23,585 nucleotides of DNA. It comes from JANXUC01 sp043782485 (GTDB lineage: Bacteria > Acidobacteriota > Terriglobia > Terriglobales > Acidobacteriaceae). A program made the position numbers and the translations under genes. Every line of letters begins with the position of its first letter. The stretch's first letter is position 1. Under the pieces are notes generated by a model. The model searched no databases, was not told the origin of the DNA, and saw only the letters and a list, made by a program, of their open reading frames with translations. Location of the stretch: the NCBI GenBank assembly GCA_043782485.1, contig JAYWAL010000144.1, positions 1-23,585 of the forward strand. Direction: 5' to 3'. Below, piece after piece: positions 22,519 to 23,585 of this stretch.

Positions 22519-23585
22519 GTGGTTGCGCCCACTAAACCCGCTTCGCTCAAGGACATTTCGCTGCATCAATTCTTCGGTCCCGGCGGCGTACTCTCGCGCA
22601 CGCATCCGGCCTATGAATTCCGACGTGGGCAGTTGCTCATGGCTCAAGCTGTGGAGCAGGCCCTCCAGGAAAAGCGCCATTTGATTGTGGAAGCCGGCAC
22701 CGGAACCGGTAAAACGCTGGCTTATCTGGTTCCCGCGTTACGCTCTGGCAAGCGCGTCATCATTTCCACCGGCACGAAGAATCTACAGGAACAACTCTTC
22801 TTCAAAGATATCCCGTTTCTGGAGCAGGCGCTGTTCCCCAACGGCGAAGGCCAGCTTTCCGTCTGCTACATGAAGGGCCGCAACAATTACTTGTGCCGCA
22901 AGCGGCTATACGACCTGACGGCACAGCCTGTGCTGAACGGTTTTCAGGAAATCGATCAATTCCAGACAATTTCCGCCTGGGAGCCGAACACCGAAACCGG
23001 GGACCGGGCCGAAATCAGCGGCCTACCGGAATCCAGCGTGCTGTGGCCGAAGCTCGACGCAAGATCAGAGACGTGCCTGTTCCAGAAATGCAGCCAGTAT
23101 GACCGTTGTTTCATAACAGAAATGCATCGGCGTGCGTCGGAAAGTGACATCATCATCGTCAACCACCACCTATTTTTCGCTGACCTTGCCATTAAGCAGC
23201 AGGCCGACGGCGCGCCGGACGCGGGCATTCTCCCCGATTGCGGGACCGTAGTTTTTGACGAAGCGCATGAACTGGAAGACGTGGCCGCCAGCTATTTCGG
23301 CATCGTGGTCAGCAACGTCCGCGTGGATGATTTGGCGCGGGATGTTGAGGCATCGTTGCAGCGGAATCGCAGCCTTTCCGCCGCGTTATCGGGGGCGCTG
23401 GGCAGTTTGCGGGACCGGTCACAGCTTTTCTTTTCCCTGCTGCCACCGGGCGAAGGGCGCTTCGCGTTCAACGCCCGCCGCGAATTTCTCGAGGAAAATG
23501 GCGAGGAATTTCTCGGCCTGAGCCATGCCCTGGGACGCCTGGCGGCGGAAATCGCGGGGATGCCGGAAAAGCCGGAAGAATCGTT
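22519..23585 (+). CDS. dinG: DinG/XPD-like ATP-dependent DNA helicase (3' end outside window)
   Basis: The frame is open from the GTG at 22519 to the window end, giving 355 residues. A Q-motif-like region YEFRRGQLLMA (32-42) precedes Walker A EAGTGTGKT (58-66) and motif Ia STGTKNLQEQL. The iron-sulfur domain has C126 (NYLCRKR), C186, C191 and C197 (ETCLFQKCSQYDRC), the four-cysteine pattern of XPD/DinG 4Fe-4S helicases. NHHLFFADL and Walker B with the DEAH box (VVFDEAHELED, 247-250) follow. Such superfamily 2 helicases unwind DNA 5' to 3' and handle R-loops, D-loops or damaged DNA. The C-terminal RecA-like domain lies outside the window. An exonuclease-fused form, as in some Gram-positive bacteria, is excluded at the N-terminus. 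YoaA is an alternative name within the same family. Confidence 0.92.
   Translation, partial: MVAPTKPASLKDISLHQFFGPGGVLSRTHPAYEFRRGQLLMAQAVEQALQEKRHLIVEAGTGTGKTLAYLVPALRSGKRVIISTGTKNLQEQLFFKDIPFLEQALFPNGEGQLSVCYMKGRNNYLCRKRLYDLTAQPVLNGFQEIDQFQTISAWEPNTETGDRAEISGLPESSVLWPKLDARSETCLFQKCSQYDRCFITEMHRRASESDIIIVNHHLFFADLAIKQQADGAPDAGILPDCGTVVFDEAHELEDVAASYFGIVVSNVRVDDLARDVEASLQRNRSLSAALSGALGSLRDRSQLFFSLLPPGEGRFAFNARREFLEENGEEFLGLSHALGRLAAEIAGMPEKPEES

Noticed and set aside
22685..23521. Several short frames at the right edge of the window
   Set aside because: All are out of frame with, or antisense to, the continuous DinG-like helicase frame that begins at 22519 and runs off the end.
1..23585. CRISPR array, phage, insertion sequence with transposase, or defence system
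   Set aside because: No regularly spaced repeats, no transposase, integrase, Cas, restriction or toxin-antitoxin motifs; gene content is housekeeping and envelope.

Overview
The window reads as chromosomal DNA of an Acidobacteriota (Terriglobia-like) bacterium. The main pointers are a 1311-residue Oar/CarboxypepD_reg-type TonB-dependent outer-membrane protein, which is typical of the paralogue-rich family in this phylum. A tiny signal-peptide protein of a kind common there sits beside it, the base composition is moderately GC-rich, and the intergenic repeats end in a GCGAAGCGAG core that I associate with acidobacterial genomes. This assignment is inference from gene content; no marker RNA is present.

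Layout. 1-1733 (+): the 3' part of a YhaM-like OB-fold/HD exoribonuclease, followed 11 bp later by a haloacid-dehalogenase-like HAD hydrolase. 1755-2453 (-): a NarL/LuxR-type response regulator whose phospho-acceptor Asp is replaced by Gly. 2454-2737 is a divergent control region with short direct and inverted repeats. 2738-6807 (+): aroC, def, fmt and rsmB, a compact run joining chorismate synthesis to formyl-Met initiation, deformylation and 16S rRNA methylation. 6811-7893 (-): a membrane-anchored PIN/TRAM protein. 8091-9047 (+): a quinone-oxidoreductase-like MDR protein. 9048-9844 is about 800 bp without a convincing gene but rich in palindromes, including a 156-bp element with terminal inverted repeats and two internal hairpins. 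9845-10231 (+): a small secreted protein. 10258-10289: a strong bidirectional terminator. 10310-14245 (-): the TonB-dependent receptor. 14613-17918 (+): selB and trmFO. 17971-19095 (+): a multi-pass membrane protein whose 3' end overlaps a secreted HExxH metalloprotease-like gene (19040-20737, -) by 56 bp. 20852-22432 (-): der (EngA). 22519 to the end (+): the first 355 codons of a DinG/XPD-like Fe-S helicase.

Functionally this is mostly housekeeping: translation initiation and elongation, rRNA and tRNA modification, ribosome assembly, aromatic biosynthesis, RNA decay and DNA repair. Envelope genes are interspersed. selB implies that the organism decodes UGA as selenocysteine, but selA, selC, selD and any selenoprotein lie outside the window. 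I see no phage, plasmid, defence, CRISPR or biosynthetic cluster. The most interesting signals are the Gly-substituted response regulator, the structured repeat at 9397-9552, and TANNNT boxes placed 6-9 nt before several SD-less start codons, which suggest leaderless transcription. Two smaller points are the in-frame VRIG triplication in SelB and the uncharacterised metalloprotease.
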